Notes: generated from the sequence alone by a model not told the origin. Shown: positions 48,042 to 57,487, numbered from the stretch's first letter. The stretch: DNA of 64,000 nucleotides from Pseudomonas lini (GCF_001042905.1 NZ_JYLB01000004.1:667569-731568), one strand, 5' to 3'. A program made the numbers and translations.

Positions 48042-49397
48042 TTAGGGTAGGGTGTATGATACGCAAGCCATGGCAGCAGTTGTTACAGCTAGGAACGAAG
48101 CGGCGAGCAACGCATAAGAGGCAAGGATCGGTAAACAATGCCTTTTGAGCAGTTTAGAAAATTCTTGCCATTCGAACTGTGTAACGACGGATCCAAACAA
48201 AACCAGATAGAGAGGCATAAAGAATCGGGTTTCAACTGCACCTGGTATTATCGCTAGAACAGGAATGAGTAGCGGGGCCAGATAAGCCATCTCAATCCAA
48301 CGGGGGGTTTTTCTTGTACAAAAAATCAAAGCGCCGAAAAAAAATAGACTAAAGCAGAGAAAAGCAACGATGCTTTTATTTATTGAAGGTTTTGTGGCGT
48401 AAACCAATCCGTCACGAACATCAATACCGTTAATGAAGTGCCTTCCGTAGATTCCAATAAACTGTACTGGGTGTTTGGCAACCAATGAAATGTAGCCGGC
48501 TATAGTTGGATCGTTGGTGAATTGCGATTCATAAAGTGAGCGCAAAGTAATTCCGGCGGAGTCTTTATAGTATAGGCTAGGTGCGGGAGTGTCGCCGCCA
48601 TTATATGTTTCATAACGCTGTATTGTTACTCCCCAATACAATTGTGTCGCCATCAAGGATTTACCTTGTACCGTAGCGAAAACTAAAGGGGTGGCGACGT
48701 CATGGATGCGTTTATTAATTGCCATTTGTGGTAAGGCTACAATAAAAGCCCCCAAAATAAACGCAATTATACCAAGTCTGCGAGCGCTCCATGATTTGCT
48801 ACGCAGGAATACAAATGGAATGATAAACAGCAAGGCGATGAAGGAAAAAATGTAAATGGTTCTGATATTGTAAGCTGCGCTAACTGCCGCGCCGGAAAAA
48901 AATAAGAATGCTAACCAGTACTTTCCTTTAGCCCTTTCCGCGAATGCTATCGCGATTATAAGGGTTAATACTGCGGGCATGTCAGAAAGCGGATACAGGA
49001 AGAGTCCTGGAAAAACGCCAATTGTAAGTAATGCAAATAAAATCCGGCGTGAAACGGTAAGGCGGCCACCGAAGCACTGCAGGAAAAAATTTGCCACAGG
49101 GCCTGTCAAAAGGTAAGCGTAGATAGCAGATGTGCTGACCCTGAAAACAATACGGCCTGAGTCGTTTATAGCATCAGTTAAAGCATGTATTGGAAACAGC
49201 AGGTAGGCATAGACGTAACCCCTAACGATATCTGGGAAATTCGCTACAGATGCAGGAGTGCTCAGCGTCCAATAAGTACTAGAGTCAAAGGGGAACTCTT
49301 TAATGCCTAGAATTTGGTGGGTAATCAGTAATGTTAAAAATACTATGCAGAACGAATAAATATTCGGTTTGCTCTCTAGCTTTGCTAGTACTTCCAT
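48042..49397 (-). CDS. Polytopic membrane protein, GT-C-like, unknown
   Basis: This 451-residue, very hydrophobic protein has about ten to twelve predicted helices. A loop after the first helix reads FPFDSSTYWTLS, with an aspartate where GT-C enzymes carry their acidic residue. A longer periplasmic-type loop lies around residues 240-330 (VQGKSLMATQLYWGV and onward). I do not recognise a named family. Spacing (89 bases after the upstream gene) and strand suggest membership of the gtr-like operon. Alternatives are a polymerase or flippase-like protein. Confidence 0.6.
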   Translation of the reverse strand: MEVLAKLESKPNIYSFCIVFLTLLITHQILGIKEFPFDSSTYWTLSTPASVANFPDIVRGYVYAYLLFPIHALTDAINDSGRIVFRVSTSAIYAYLLTGPVANFFLQCFGGRLTVSRRILFALLTIGVFPGLFLYPLSDMPAVLTLIIAIAFAERAKGKYWLAFLFFSGAAVSAAYNIRTIYIFSFIALLFIIPFVFLRSKSWSARRLGIIAFILGAFIVALPQMAINKRIHDVATPLVFATVQGKSLMATQLYWGVTIQRYETYNGGDTPAPSLYYKDSAGITLRSLYESQFTNDPTIAGYISLVAKHPVQFIGIYGRHFINGIDVRDGLVYATKPSINKSIVAFLCFSLFFFGALIFCTRKTPRWIEMAYLAPLLIPVLAIIPGAVETRFFMPLYLVLFGSVVTQFEWQEFSKLLKRHCLPILASYALLAASFLAVTTAAMACVSYTLP

Positions 49398-49486
49398 TGG
49401 TGATCCTTTATTTTACTCTGGGCCAGCGTCGCAGGCCCAGAGTCATTTGTTAGTGCTGATAAGTAATGTGTTGGTTTCGAGTGGGT

Positions 49487-51673
49487 TTATTTTTTTATCT
49501 CGATCCAATCTAGCTTTCCAGCAAGACCGTAGTATTTCTCATCAGTGTCGCTAATAAATGTAATAGTGTTCATTCCGTTTCTAAGTTGGCTTTTAACAAG
49601 CTCAGCTTTGAATTTATTTCCGTCCGTCCATTTTAATGGGATGTCAATGCCGTTTAACTCGATTTTCATACTGGTTGTTATTTCTGGGCTGACCATTATA
49701 TCGAACAGCCCTTGTAAATAATAGCGGTCTGCAGAAGGCGAGAACTTAAAGTCGAGGAAAGCATTTTTATTGCTTTTCCAAGCTAAAGACTTGTGCTGAA
49801 ATTTATTGACAGCCCAGTCGGCTTCGCGCCATCCAGAACCGGCTGTTGGTAACTCCATGCTCCACCAGTCACCGAAACTCCAGAAGTAATGGTCGCTGGA
49901 TCCCTGGTCAGTAAAGTTTACTAGTGAATTATGATAGTTAGGTTTGTCGATGAACCCACGATAGATCGAGCCTGTATGCCCTTGGTCACTACGTAACATG
50001 TCCGTACGGAGTGGATCAACTTTTGTAACTTCATCTGGGCTTACTAAGAGGGTCGCGGTCTGTGATTTTACAAGTTTTTTATCTTCTAGTTGCGGGCCTT
50101 TTTCTATCCCTGGGCCACTAACTGGTGTTGGGTAATGAAATAACCACTCGGTAGCAGTCTCTTCGCATTCCCCCTTTCGTGCAAGGCTGTCGATTTGCTG
50201 CCACTCGTTACCCAACGCATGGCATACCTCCACTTTATTAAATGGATGGCCATAAATATAGTTAAGGGTGGCTTGGAAGTTTCCATTGATAAACATCCAT
50301 GTGTGATTGAGTTGGTTTGTTTTGTCAATAACTACTAACGTTTTGTCCTTGATGTCGCCATCAAATTGTTCGACGATGTTTTTTAGAATGCTGCGCTGCC
50401 TATCTGAGAGCTTAACATAGTGGTGGAATTGATATAGTTGTGTTGAAAATCCGATGAAAATCAAAAAGGCCATGCAGCACGTGGCGAGGTGTTTATTGAT
50501 TTTGCTTATGGCTATGAGTATGGCTAAAGTCGCGAATACACCACCAGGCGTTGCGAACAGGAATGTACGCTGGCTTATGGATTGGTGAGCAGGAGATAGT
50601 AAGAAAGGCGCATAGCCTAAAAGAACCAGGATAATGCCAGCTATCAATAAGTGGGTGGAAAGTATTAGCGAGGGTGAAGCTGTAATATCTGTTCTTTTAA
50701 GTTTATGTAGCAGTGCAAGGGTTATGATGGTTGCTATCGCTAGTACACTTAATGCGTACCAGTATGTATTGAATTCGATGGTGGTAATTTGTAACGCGTC
50801 ATACCAGCCACCCAAGGTTGTCCTCAGCAATCCAATCGAGAACAGATTTGGTAGTGAGAGTTTGATCGTGCTGATTGTGTTCGTGCCAGCTATAGCACCT
50901 TGATAGCTCTTAATTAATGGTGCGGTATAGATTGCATAAACAATATAAGTGAGCGCGCCGGTAAACCAAATAAGGTGTTTCCAGATCTGTTGGCGTAGTT
51001 GAGATATTGCCAGTTTGATGCCGGATCTTGCAAACACAATCAGGAATGGTAGTACCGTCAGTAATAGTGAAGCTTCATACATTGCACAGGCGGCTAGCAA
51101 TAGTATGGCTGACAGGCCTGCCATTAGATATGACGCGATTGGCGTTGTCGAATTTTTAGCAGCTATGAATATAGCGGTTCCAAGTAGAATCGAACTAAGC
51201 GCCCAATTTATATGGAGTGCTCTAAACGACAACTGCATGGTGTCAGCCGGGTAAATTACGATTAACAGTCCCGCGATCACTCCCCATTTCAAGGAGCCTG
51301 TGAGGTGAGTCGTTATATAGCTAAGGCTCGAGCCTTTTACGCATAGCGATAATGCGAGTAATAAGTTCCAATACTTGAATGAGTATGGGTCAAGAAAGTA
51401 TGCAAGTGCCTGAGGGAAAATCGTTAAAGGTCTAAGTGCATGGGCAGCCAGAGGGCTAGAAGTATCGGCAAAAAAGAATAGTCCACTAGTTGTGAACACT
51501 CCTAGCAATCCCCACTCTTCTATCAGGCCGATCAGCGAGAAACCGTAGGGTAACCACAACGCAAATACTAAAAAAACAACCGGGATGATTTGTGCCATCC
51601 AGAATTTTGTCACGCCAGACGAGTGCAGCCAGGAATACCTGTGAGATAAGATTTGCTCAGTTGTATTTGTCAT
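49487..51673 (-). CDS. Large polytopic membrane protein with C-terminal beta-rich domain, candidate GtrC
   Basis: The protein has 728 residues. About twelve transmembrane helices fill residues 25-435. A soluble part of nearly 300 residues follows, ending in beta-strand-rich sequence (IKLNG-like MKIELNGIDIPLKW and LRNGMNTITFISD) that resembles a carbohydrate-binding beta-sandwich. An acidic stretch LIGLIEEWGLLG follows the first helix, as in GT-C enzymes. It starts 6 bases after gtrA. In gtrA-gtrB-gtrC clusters the third gene is the specific periplasmic transferase, always a large polytopic protein with little sequence conservation; position and topology fit. Confidence 0.65.
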   Translation of the reverse strand: MTNTTEQILSHRYSWLHSSGVTKFWMAQIIPVVFLVFALWLPYGFSLIGLIEEWGLLGVFTTSGLFFFADTSSPLAAHALRPLTIFPQALAYFLDPYSFKYWNLLLALSLCVKGSSLSYITTHLTGSLKWGVIAGLLIVIYPADTMQLSFRALHINWALSSILLGTAIFIAAKNSTTPIASYLMAGLSAILLLAACAMYEASLLLTVLPFLIVFARSGIKLAISQLRQQIWKHLIWFTGALTYIVYAIYTAPLIKSYQGAIAGTNTISTIKLSLPNLFSIGLLRTTLGGWYDALQITTIEFNTYWYALSVLAIATIITLALLHKLKRTDITASPSLILSTHLLIAGIILVLLGYAPFLLSPAHQSISQRTFLFATPGGVFATLAILIAISKINKHLATCCMAFLIFIGFSTQLYQFHHYVKLSDRQRSILKNIVEQFDGDIKDKTLVVIDKTNQLNHTWMFINGNFQATLNYIYGHPFNKVEVCHALGNEWQQIDSLARKGECEETATEWLFHYPTPVSGPGIEKGPQLEDKKLVKSQTATLLVSPDEVTKVDPLRTDMLRSDQGHTGSIYRGFIDKPNYHNSLVNFTDQGSSDHYFWSFGDWWSMELPTAGSGWREADWAVNKFQHKSLAWKSNKNAFLDFKFSPSADRYYLQGLFDIMVSPEITTSMKIELNGIDIPLKWTDGNKFKAELVKSQLRNGMNTITFISDTDEKYYGLAGKLDWIEIKK

Positions 51674-51679
51674 TGAGTC

Positions 51680-52093
51680 CTACTGGTCTATTTCTGTCTT
51701 AGACTGATGTGTAGCTTTAAGTATTGTTTTGCTCAGCAAGTAAGTTACAGGCAGAAGCAGGACAATGATCAAAAGCGGCGCTATTTCTTTAGGTATGCCT
51801 AATCTCTCTACCATAAGGCTAAGCATTAAAGCAGCCAATATGTACTGGAGTAAATACACTAAAGGGTAGGCCATCAAGCCTTTCCATGATTTTTTTACAT
51901 TGAAAACAATTTGTGCATTAAACAGGTACGAAAATACGATTCCGGTTATGTAAGCGATGACATAGGATTTTTGATAGCTTATATACATGTTAAGCAATAA
52001 ATAGATTCCATAGGTCAGGAGGGTGTTTAAAAAACCTCCTGCCAGGAACGATACCCATCGGCGTACATGTTCTTTTGAAATGGTAATGCTCAC
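51680..52093 (-). CDS. gtrA: GtrA family flippase
   Basis: This 137-residue protein has four transmembrane helices. It carries the GtrA/DPMS-flippase pattern: RWVSFLAGGFLNTLLTYGIY in helix 1 and GIVFSYLFNAQIVF after helix 2. GtrA is thought to flip undecaprenyl-phosphate-linked sugar to the periplasmic side. Its start shares a base with the stop of the bifunctional acetyltransferase/isomerase gene, so a sugar-making enzyme and a flippase are translationally coupled. Confidence 0.88.
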   Translation of the reverse strand: MSITISKEHVRRWVSFLAGGFLNTLLTYGIYLLLNMYISYQKSYVIAYITGIVFSYLFNAQIVFNVKKSWKGLMAYPLVYLLQYILAALMLSLMVERLGIPKEIAPLLIIVLLLPVTYLLSKTILKATHQSKTEIDQ

Positions 52094-53046
52094 TAGTTTT
52101 TCGAGCCTGTAATTTTCAAAAAGTCGGAATAATCCCGAATGTAATCAGCCGCATCATAGTAGTCGGAAGTAAATACCAGCAGGACAGCATCTTCCGAGTA
52201 TTTATACTGGATGCCCCAGATCAAGGGTGGCAAGTAAATACCTTTGTTCGGAGCGTCGAGCATTACTTCTGCGCGGCTTTGACCGTCATCTACCACTACA
52301 GCGCAACTCCCTTTGACGCAGATAAGAAATTGATGGCATTTGTGATGGGCATGTTCGCCGCGGGTTTTTTGGCTGGGTACGTTAAACACCAGGAAATAGC
52401 GCTTCGGAATAAAAGGGATTTCCTTTTCGAATTCGCCGACCGACAAATCGCCCCGCATGTCCGCTACGTATTTGAAGCTGTGTGAGGTGACTTCGCCCAC
52501 TCCAACCCTTGTAATCCCTTCTTGCAATTCTGCATTTTCAACGAGCTTCGGTTTTTCGCTGTTGTCGCTTGCCGTTGAATTCTCTACGTATCCGGTAATC
52601 CGCGCCGGTGACCCTGTCACAATCGCATACGGAGGCACGGATTTGGTGACCACCGCGCCAGCTCCTACCATTGCACCAATACCGATGGTGACTCCTGGGA
52701 GGATCACGGCGCCACCACCGATCGAGGCCTTGTCGTGTATCACCGTTGGCAGAAACGTTTCCGGGTAAATCTTGGAGCGAGGAAACTTGTCATTGGTGAA
52801 CGTGACATTCGGACCAATAAACACATCGTTGCCAATTCGCAGTCCATCCCAGACATACACGCCAGACTTGATTGTCGTTCTGTCGCCGATAACGACATCG
52901 TTTTCAATCAGGCAATGGGAGCAGATGTTCACATCTGCACCGATCACAGCGTCGGGAAAAACAACAACGTACTGCCAGACACGGGTGTTTTGACCGATAT
53001 TGGAGCTTTTGACGTCAGCACTAGGATGGATAGTCGGGTTAGGCAT
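52093..53046 (-). CDS. Bifunctional acetyltransferase / dTDP-sugar 3,4-ketoisomerase (WxcM/FdtD type)
   Basis: This 317-residue fusion has an N-terminal left-handed beta-helix acyltransferase (about 1-155: [32 protein letters not shown] and so on). A C-terminal cupin (about 180-315) has [19 protein letters not shown] and the [12 protein letters not shown] histidine typical of FdtA/QdtA ketoisomerases. The two activities match FdtD of Shewanella and WxcM of Xanthomonas. The ketoisomerase converts dTDP-4-keto-6-deoxyglucose to the 3-keto sugar, and the acetyltransferase works after the aminotransferase. The start overlaps gtrB by 8 bases. Confidence 0.87.
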   Translation of the reverse strand: MPNPTIHPSADVKSSNIGQNTRVWQYVVVFPDAVIGADVNICSHCLIENDVVIGDRTTIKSGVYVWDGLRIGNDVFIGPNVTFTNDKFPRSKIYPETFLPTVIHDKASIGGGAVILPGVTIGIGAMVGAGAVVTKSVPPYAIVTGSPARITGYVENSTASDNSEKPKLVENAELQEGITRVGVGEVTSHSFKYVADMRGDLSVGEFEKEIPFIPKRYFLVFNVPSQKTRGEHAHHKCHQFLICVKGSCAVVVDDGQSRAEVMLDAPNKGIYLPPLIWGIQYKYSEDAVLLVFTSDYYDAADYIRDYSDFLKITGSKN

Positions 53047-53986
53047 GATCAGTTTGCTCCCTATTGTTCAATTGCATGCTCACGACTGCTAATGGTCGTT
53101 GTTTGGTGTTTTCATAGGCGCGCCAGGCATAGGTGCCTACAAGGCCCAGACCCAGAAGATTCAAAGTGCCCAGCAGCAGGACCACGACCATGGTGGCGGC
53201 ATACCCTGGTACGGCGATGGTGCCGTGAATTCTTGCAATGATGACCATCAGGCCTATTGCCGCTGAGACCAATGAGCCTATCGCGCCCATTTTGATCAAA
53301 AGACGAATAGGGTAGTCGGTAAACGCGAAGACGCTGTCCATCATGTATTCCAGCTTCTTCTTGAACGTCCACGCTGACTTACCTTCCTGGCGAACCTGGC
53401 GATCGTAGTCGACGAATTTTCTTCTGAAACCGAGCCAGAATATTAATGCGATCAACGACGAACGAGATTCTTCAAGTTTCAGAAGCTGCTCTTTGAAGGC
53501 GTTGTTGCAGCCAAAGATATCCACGCCACCTTTAGGCATGTCGTGGACCACCAGCTTTCTATAGAGGCCCCAGAACATTGAAGAGGCCAGTCGGCTGAAA
53601 AGCGGATCCTTACGGGCGTTACGTGTCCCGATGGCCACATCACACTCATCGTTCGACAGCGACTGGAAGAAGCTGATCAACAGTTCCGGTGGTTCCTGCA
53701 GGTCGGCCGCCATGACGCCGAAATATTCCCCGGTTGCTGCCATCAGGCCCGTACGAATGGCCGGGAAAGAGCCGAAATTCCTTGAATGAGCAATTAACTG
53801 CGCGGCAAACGGCAGGTGTGGCAGTTCTCTTTGAATCAACTCAAACGATGCATCCGGGCTGCCATCGACGACAAAAACCGCTTCTACCTCGTTGTTCAGG
53901 CTCTCGTTGATTTCGCGGAGAGCCTGAATCAAGCGTGGAATGGATTCTGCGTTTTTGTAAACCGGGATGATGATCGAGTACGTCAT
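53039..53986 (-). CDS. gtrB: GtrB-like polyprenyl-phosphate glycosyltransferase (GT2)
   Basis: This 315-residue protein has a GT2 catalytic domain with [18 protein letters not shown] at the N-terminus, the VDGSPDAS aspartate and the [11 protein letters not shown]xD-type motif, then two C-terminal transmembrane helices (about 230-255 and 265-290). This is the GtrB/ArnC/DPM-synthase layout, which transfers a sugar from its nucleotide to undecaprenyl phosphate. ATG 53986 gives an ATGA overlap with the aminotransferase stop and is preferred over 53995. The usual substrate is UDP-glucose; here the neighbours suggest a dTDP-amino sugar. Confidence 0.88.
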   Translation of the reverse strand: MTYSIIIPVYKNAESIPRLIQALREINESLNNEVEAVFVVDGSPDASFELIQRELPHLPFAAQLIAHSRNFGSFPAIRTGLMAATGEYFGVMAADLQEPPELLISFFQSLSNDECDVAIGTRNARKDPLFSRLASSMFWGLYRKLVVHDMPKGGVDIFGCNNAFKEQLLKLEESRSSLIALIFWLGFRRKFVDYDRQVRQEGKSAWTFKKKLEYMMDSVFAFTDYPIRLLIKMGAIGSLVSAAIGLMVIIARIHGTIAVPGYAATMVVVLLLGTLNLLGLGLVGTYAWRAYENTKQRPLAVVSMQLNNREQTDHA

Positions 53987-55080
53987 GCAGCCCATCCATT
54001 GACCGCTTTGATCACTGCGCTGACTTCATGCTCTTCCATTTCTGGATAGCATGGCAGAGTCAAAATCTCTTTTGCCAAACGCTCGGTGTTGGTCAAGTGG
54101 CAGTCAACGTTCACGTTCTTGAATACAGGTTGTTTGTAGTCAGGAATCGGGTAGTGGACCTCGGAAGCGATTTGCAAGCCACGCAGATGTTGCTGCAGGG
54201 AGTCCCGTTTCGGGCTCTTGATCACATAAAGGTGAGCGACCCAGGCATCGCTTTTCCCTTGCGGATGAACAATGTCAGGTTGATTTATTTCATTGCGATA
54301 ACGTTCGGCAATTTCGTTGCGTCGGGCATTGCCCTGATCAAGATGGGGCAGGAACTCGGAGAGAATGGCAGCTTGCATTTCGTCCAGGCGGCTGTTTCTG
54401 GCTCCGCTCAGCTCCACGCAGTATTTGGAAGACCAGCCGTATTGACGCAATTGTGAGACTCGCTGCGCAATTTCAGCAGAGTTGGTGACTACTGCGCCAC
54501 CGTCGCCAAGCGCGCCGAGGTTTTTTGTCGGGTAGAAACTGAAGCTCGAGGCGTCCCCGAATGTCCCTACACGTTTGCCATGCAGGCTGGCTCCGTGTGC
54601 TTGTGCGCAATCTTCCAGGAGCGCAATGCCGTTGTCCGCGCAGAAAGTGGCGATTTCCTGGATTTCCGGGATAGCCAAACCATAAAGGTGAGTGACGACG
54701 ACGACTTTGGCGCCTGCCTCAACGGCACGTTTGACTTGGGCAAGCGTTACGACCTGGGTATCGAAGTCGACATCCATGAAGGTGGGTACGGCACCAATGG
54801 CCAGGACCGAAGTGGTGGTATACATGCCGGCGTTGGCGACAGTAGCGACCACGTCACCTTTTTCAACACCCAGAGCCTTGAGGGCCAATTCAATTGCATC
54901 GGTGCCATTGGCGACGGTTATGCAGTGGTCAGCGCCCAGGTATTGGGCAAAGGACGCTTCAAAACGTTTGACCTCCGGACCCAGCACAACCCATCCGCTG
55001 GACACCACGCGTTGGATGGATGCATCGATCTGATCTCGGTATTTGGCGATTTTCGCGCTGAGATTATTGATTTGCTGCAT
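53983..55080 (-). CDS. dTDP-3-keto-6-deoxyhexose 3-aminotransferase (FdtB/QdtB type)
   Basis: This 365-residue DegT/DnrJ/EryC1 PLP aminotransferase has the LLEDCAQAHGA aspartate and the PLP lysine in SFSFYPTKNLGALGDGG. The YPTKNLGALGDGGA form belongs to the FdtB/QdtB/TylB group, which aminates C3 of dTDP-3-keto-6-deoxyhexoses, unlike the FFGNKTITTGEGG form of the perosamine enzyme at 34537. Its partner ketoisomerase is two genes downstream. It is the first gene of the minus-strand operon. GGGAG precedes ATG 55080. Whether the product is Fuc3N or Qui3N cannot be read from the sequence. Confidence 0.85.
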   Translation of the reverse strand: MQQINNLSAKIAKYRDQIDASIQRVVSSGWVVLGPEVKRFEASFAQYLGADHCITVANGTDAIELALKALGVEKGDVVATVANAGMYTTTSVLAIGAVPTFMDVDFDTQVVTLAQVKRAVEAGAKVVVVTHLYGLAIPEIQEIATFCADNGIALLEDCAQAHGASLHGKRVGTFGDASSFSFYPTKNLGALGDGGAVVTNSAEIAQRVSQLRQYGWSSKYCVELSGARNSRLDEMQAAILSEFLPHLDQGNARRNEIAERYRNEINQPDIVHPQGKSDAWVAHLYVIKSPKRDSLQQHLRGLQIASEVHYPIPDYKQPVFKNVNVDCHLTNTERLAKEILTLPCYPEMEEHEVSAVIKAVNGWAA

Positions 55081-55406
55081 CGATGTACTCCCTTCGAGGC
55101 CTAGCCTATTGAATTTAGTATTTATTTTGAATCACTTGCTGACGCCAGCCATCTTGGCTAGACGCCTAGGCTCTACTCAGTGAGCTTTTAGTCAAAATTG
55201 GGTGGATTCTATCTCTCCCGGGTGTTTGCTCCAACCGGTGTGATGGAAATTCGTCTTGAATCGATAGCGTGGAATTCCTCATCTGCGGACCAGACGCTTG
55301 GCGGTCGGAGGGAGGGCTGGGGGGTAACACACAAATTCAGCGCTCAAAATGACGTCTTTTCGTGATAGATTATTCCATTGCTATCAATTTTTTAAATCGG
55401 TTTGAA
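55081..55406. promoter_or_regulatory. Divergent promoter region between the gtr-like operon and wbpV
   Basis: This 326-base non-coding stretch separates the minus-strand operon start from wbpV on the plus strand. Parts next to both genes are AT-rich (about 55110-55140 and 55360-55406), as expected for two promoters, with a GC-richer centre. GATAGATTAT at about 55363-55372 may contain the wbpV -10. No repeat or operator stands out. Confidence 0.4.
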
Positions 55407-56375
55407 ATGTCAAAAAAAATACTTGTAACCGGTGCTACGGGGTTTCTGGGAAGTGCTCTGGTAAAGCATTTCTGCACGTTACCGGAAACATCGGTTGTGG
55501 CTCCGCTCAGAAATTTGAATAGCAAGTTGCCCGAAGTAGTACAAAAAATTTATATATCGAATATAGATCGAGCCACCAATTGGGCTCAGTCTCTTTCCGG
55601 TGTGAATGTGATTGTGCATTCGGCGGCTCGAGTGCACGTCATGCACGAGGATCCGGCGCAATCGCTGGAAAAATTTCGTGCGATCAATGTCGAAGGGACA
55701 CTTAACCTGGCGCGGCAGGCCATACTGGCTGGCGTTAAAAGATTTATCTTTATCAGTTCTATCAAAGTCAATGGGGAAACTACTGCGTCAGGACGTGCGT
55801 TCTCTGCAGATGATATTCCACTGCCTTCGGATTCATATGCGATTTCCAAGTGCGAAGCAGAACAACAACTTATGCAACTGGCCCAGGATGGAGCCATTGA
55901 AGTTGTAATCATCCGTCCGGTGCTTATTTACGGTGCAGGTGTAGGTGCGAACTTTCAGCAAATGATGCGATGGTTGATCAAGGGTATTCCGCTACCATTC
56001 GGGGCGGTGAACAATCAGCGAAGCCTAGTATCACTGGAAAATGTCGTTGATCTGATCAATACGTGTGTCGATCATCCCCGCGCTGCGAATCAGGTCTTTC
56101 TGGTAAGCGATGATAGTGATGTTTCAACGACCCAGTTGATGCGACGCCTTGTCACTTATTTGGGGGCGAAAACCTGGCTTGTACCCGTTCCTGCCGGGTT
56201 GCTGGTGTTCCTGGCTGGCTTATTGGGGCGACGGGCGGTAGCTCAACGGCTTTTCGGCTCATTGCAGGTCGATATCCAGAAAAACAAGGAACTGCTGGGC
56301 TGGCGTCCACCTGCAAGTCTGGATGAAGGGTTGAAATTGACCGCGCAGCATTTTCTGGAGTCTCGCCAAAAATGA
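55407..56375 (+). CDS. wbpV: NAD-dependent epimerase/dehydratase, WbpV-like (UDP-QuiNAc 4-reductase)
   Basis: This 322-residue extended SDR has TGATGFLGSALVKHF at residues 9-23, the serine in FISSIKVNGE and the catalytic pair in YAISKCEAE. It resembles P. aeruginosa WbpV and related enzymes that reduce the 4-keto product of WbpM to UDP-QuiNAc or UDP-FucNAc, the first sugar of the O-unit. ATG 55407 (MSKKILVTG) fits the family; the open frame from 55362 adds a non-conserved leader. It overlaps wbpL by 4 bases, so substrate supply and initiating transferase are coupled. Confidence 0.85.
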   Translation: MSKKILVTGATGFLGSALVKHFCTLPETSVVAPLRNLNSKLPEVVQKIYISNIDRATNWAQSLSGVNVIVHSAARVHVMHEDPAQSLEKFRAINVEGTLNLARQAILAGVKRFIFISSIKVNGETTASGRAFSADDIPLPSDSYAISKCEAEQQLMQLAQDGAIEVVIIRPVLIYGAGVGANFQQMMRWLIKGIPLPFGAVNNQRSLVSLENVVDLINTCVDHPRAANQVFLVSDDSDVSTTQLMRRLVTYLGAKTWLVPVPAGLLVFLAGLLGRRAVAQRLFGSLQVDIQKNKELLGWRPPASLDEGLKLTAQHFLESRQK

Positions 56376-57394
56376 ATTATGCGTGGTTCATTCCGGTGGC
56401 TGTCTGTATTTCCTTTTTTCTGACGGCGGCGTTACGCAAGTACGCGATTTCTCGAAGATTGATGGATGTCCCGAACGCCCGTAGTTCTCACGTGGTTGCA
56501 ACACCGCGTGGTGGCGGCGTAGCAATTGTCGTGGCTTTTATTGTGTCGTTGATGTTTCTGTACGCTGCTGGACTGATTACGCCATCTGCCTTTTTCGCGA
56601 GTGCAGGGGCAGGGCTCTCGATAGCGCTGATTGGTTTTATGGACGACCACGGACATATCGCCGCACGCTGGCGTTTGTTGGGGCATTTTGCGGCGGCGGT
56701 CTGGTTGCTGGGCTGGATGGGTGGTTTGCCTCCAATCGCACTGTTTGGCGTGTATGTCGATATGGGCTGGGCAGGTCATGTGCTGGCAGCTTTCTATCTG
56801 GTGTGGTTACTCAATCTCTACAACTTCATGGACGGAATCGATGGCATTGCCAGCGTAGAGGCGATGTGTGCCTGCCTGGGAGCTTGTCTGCTTTATTGGT
56901 TGGCAGGGCTGGACAGCCTGATTTGGGGACCGTTGTTGCTCGCCGCTTCTGTGGCAGGTTTCCTTTATTGGAATTTCCCACCCGCGAAGATTTTCATGGG
57001 CGACGCCGGCAGTGGATTTCTTGGCATGGTGCTGGGGGGGCTTTCTCTGCAGGCGGCGTGGGTGAGTGCGCCTATGCTATGGGCCTGGCTGATTTTGCTT
57101 GGGGTATTCATCGTCGATGCGACATTTACGCTGTTTCGCCGTTTGTTTAGAGGGGAGAAAGTCTATGAAGCGCATCGCAGTCATGCCTACCAATTTGCCT
57201 CACGTCGCTTCGGCAAGCATTTACCGGTAACGATCGCTGTTGGCATGATCAATCTGTTCTGGCTGTTGCCAATAGCCGTGTGCGTGACACGTTTTGGTCT
57301 GGACGGAGCTTTGGGGGTCATTTTGGCTTATGTGCCACTGATCGTGCTGGCAATAAAATTTCGCGCCGGAAATCAGGAAGATTCAGCGGTATAG
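56372..57394 (+). CDS. wbpL: Initiating sugar-phosphate transferase WbpL (MraY/WecA family)
   Basis: This 340-residue membrane protein has about eleven helices and the family motifs GFMDDHGHIAARWRLLGH (Asp-Asp), NFMDGIDGIASVE, FMGDAGSGFLG and the HRSHAYQ histidines of the fifth cytoplasmic loop. It transfers QuiNAc-, FucNAc- or GlcNAc-1-phosphate to undecaprenyl phosphate to start O-antigen on the lipid carrier. In P. aeruginosa WbpL primes both the Wzy-dependent and ABC-dependent O-antigens. Here it would prime the Wzm/Wzt-exported chain. Confidence 0.94.
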   Translation: MNYAWFIPVAVCISFFLTAALRKYAISRRLMDVPNARSSHVVATPRGGGVAIVVAFIVSLMFLYAAGLITPSAFFASAGAGLSIALIGFMDDHGHIAARWRLLGHFAAAVWLLGWMGGLPPIALFGVYVDMGWAGHVLAAFYLVWLLNLYNFMDGIDGIASVEAMCACLGACLLYWLAGLDSLIWGPLLLAASVAGFLYWNFPPAKIFMGDAGSGFLGMVLGGLSLQAAWVSAPMLWAWLILLGVFIVDATFTLFRRLFRGEKVYEAHRSHAYQFASRRFGKHLPVTIAVGMINLFWLLPIAVCVTRFGLDGALGVILAYVPLIVLAIKFRAGNQEDSAV

Positions 57395-57487
57395 AACTAA
57401 GCAGCTACTACTCTGTCATTAGGTTTAGAGTGATTGCGGCGCGCCTTTGAGGTTTCAGGTGAAGGGGCTGCAGAGAGGAGGACTAAG

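Noticed and set aside
46195..51673. The three polytopic proteins as Wzy polymerase or Wzx flippase
   Set aside because: None shows a Wzx-like MATE fold pattern or the large periplasmic loop arrangement of Wzy that I can recognise, and the cluster already has Wzm/Wzt. A GT-C role is preferred but not proven.
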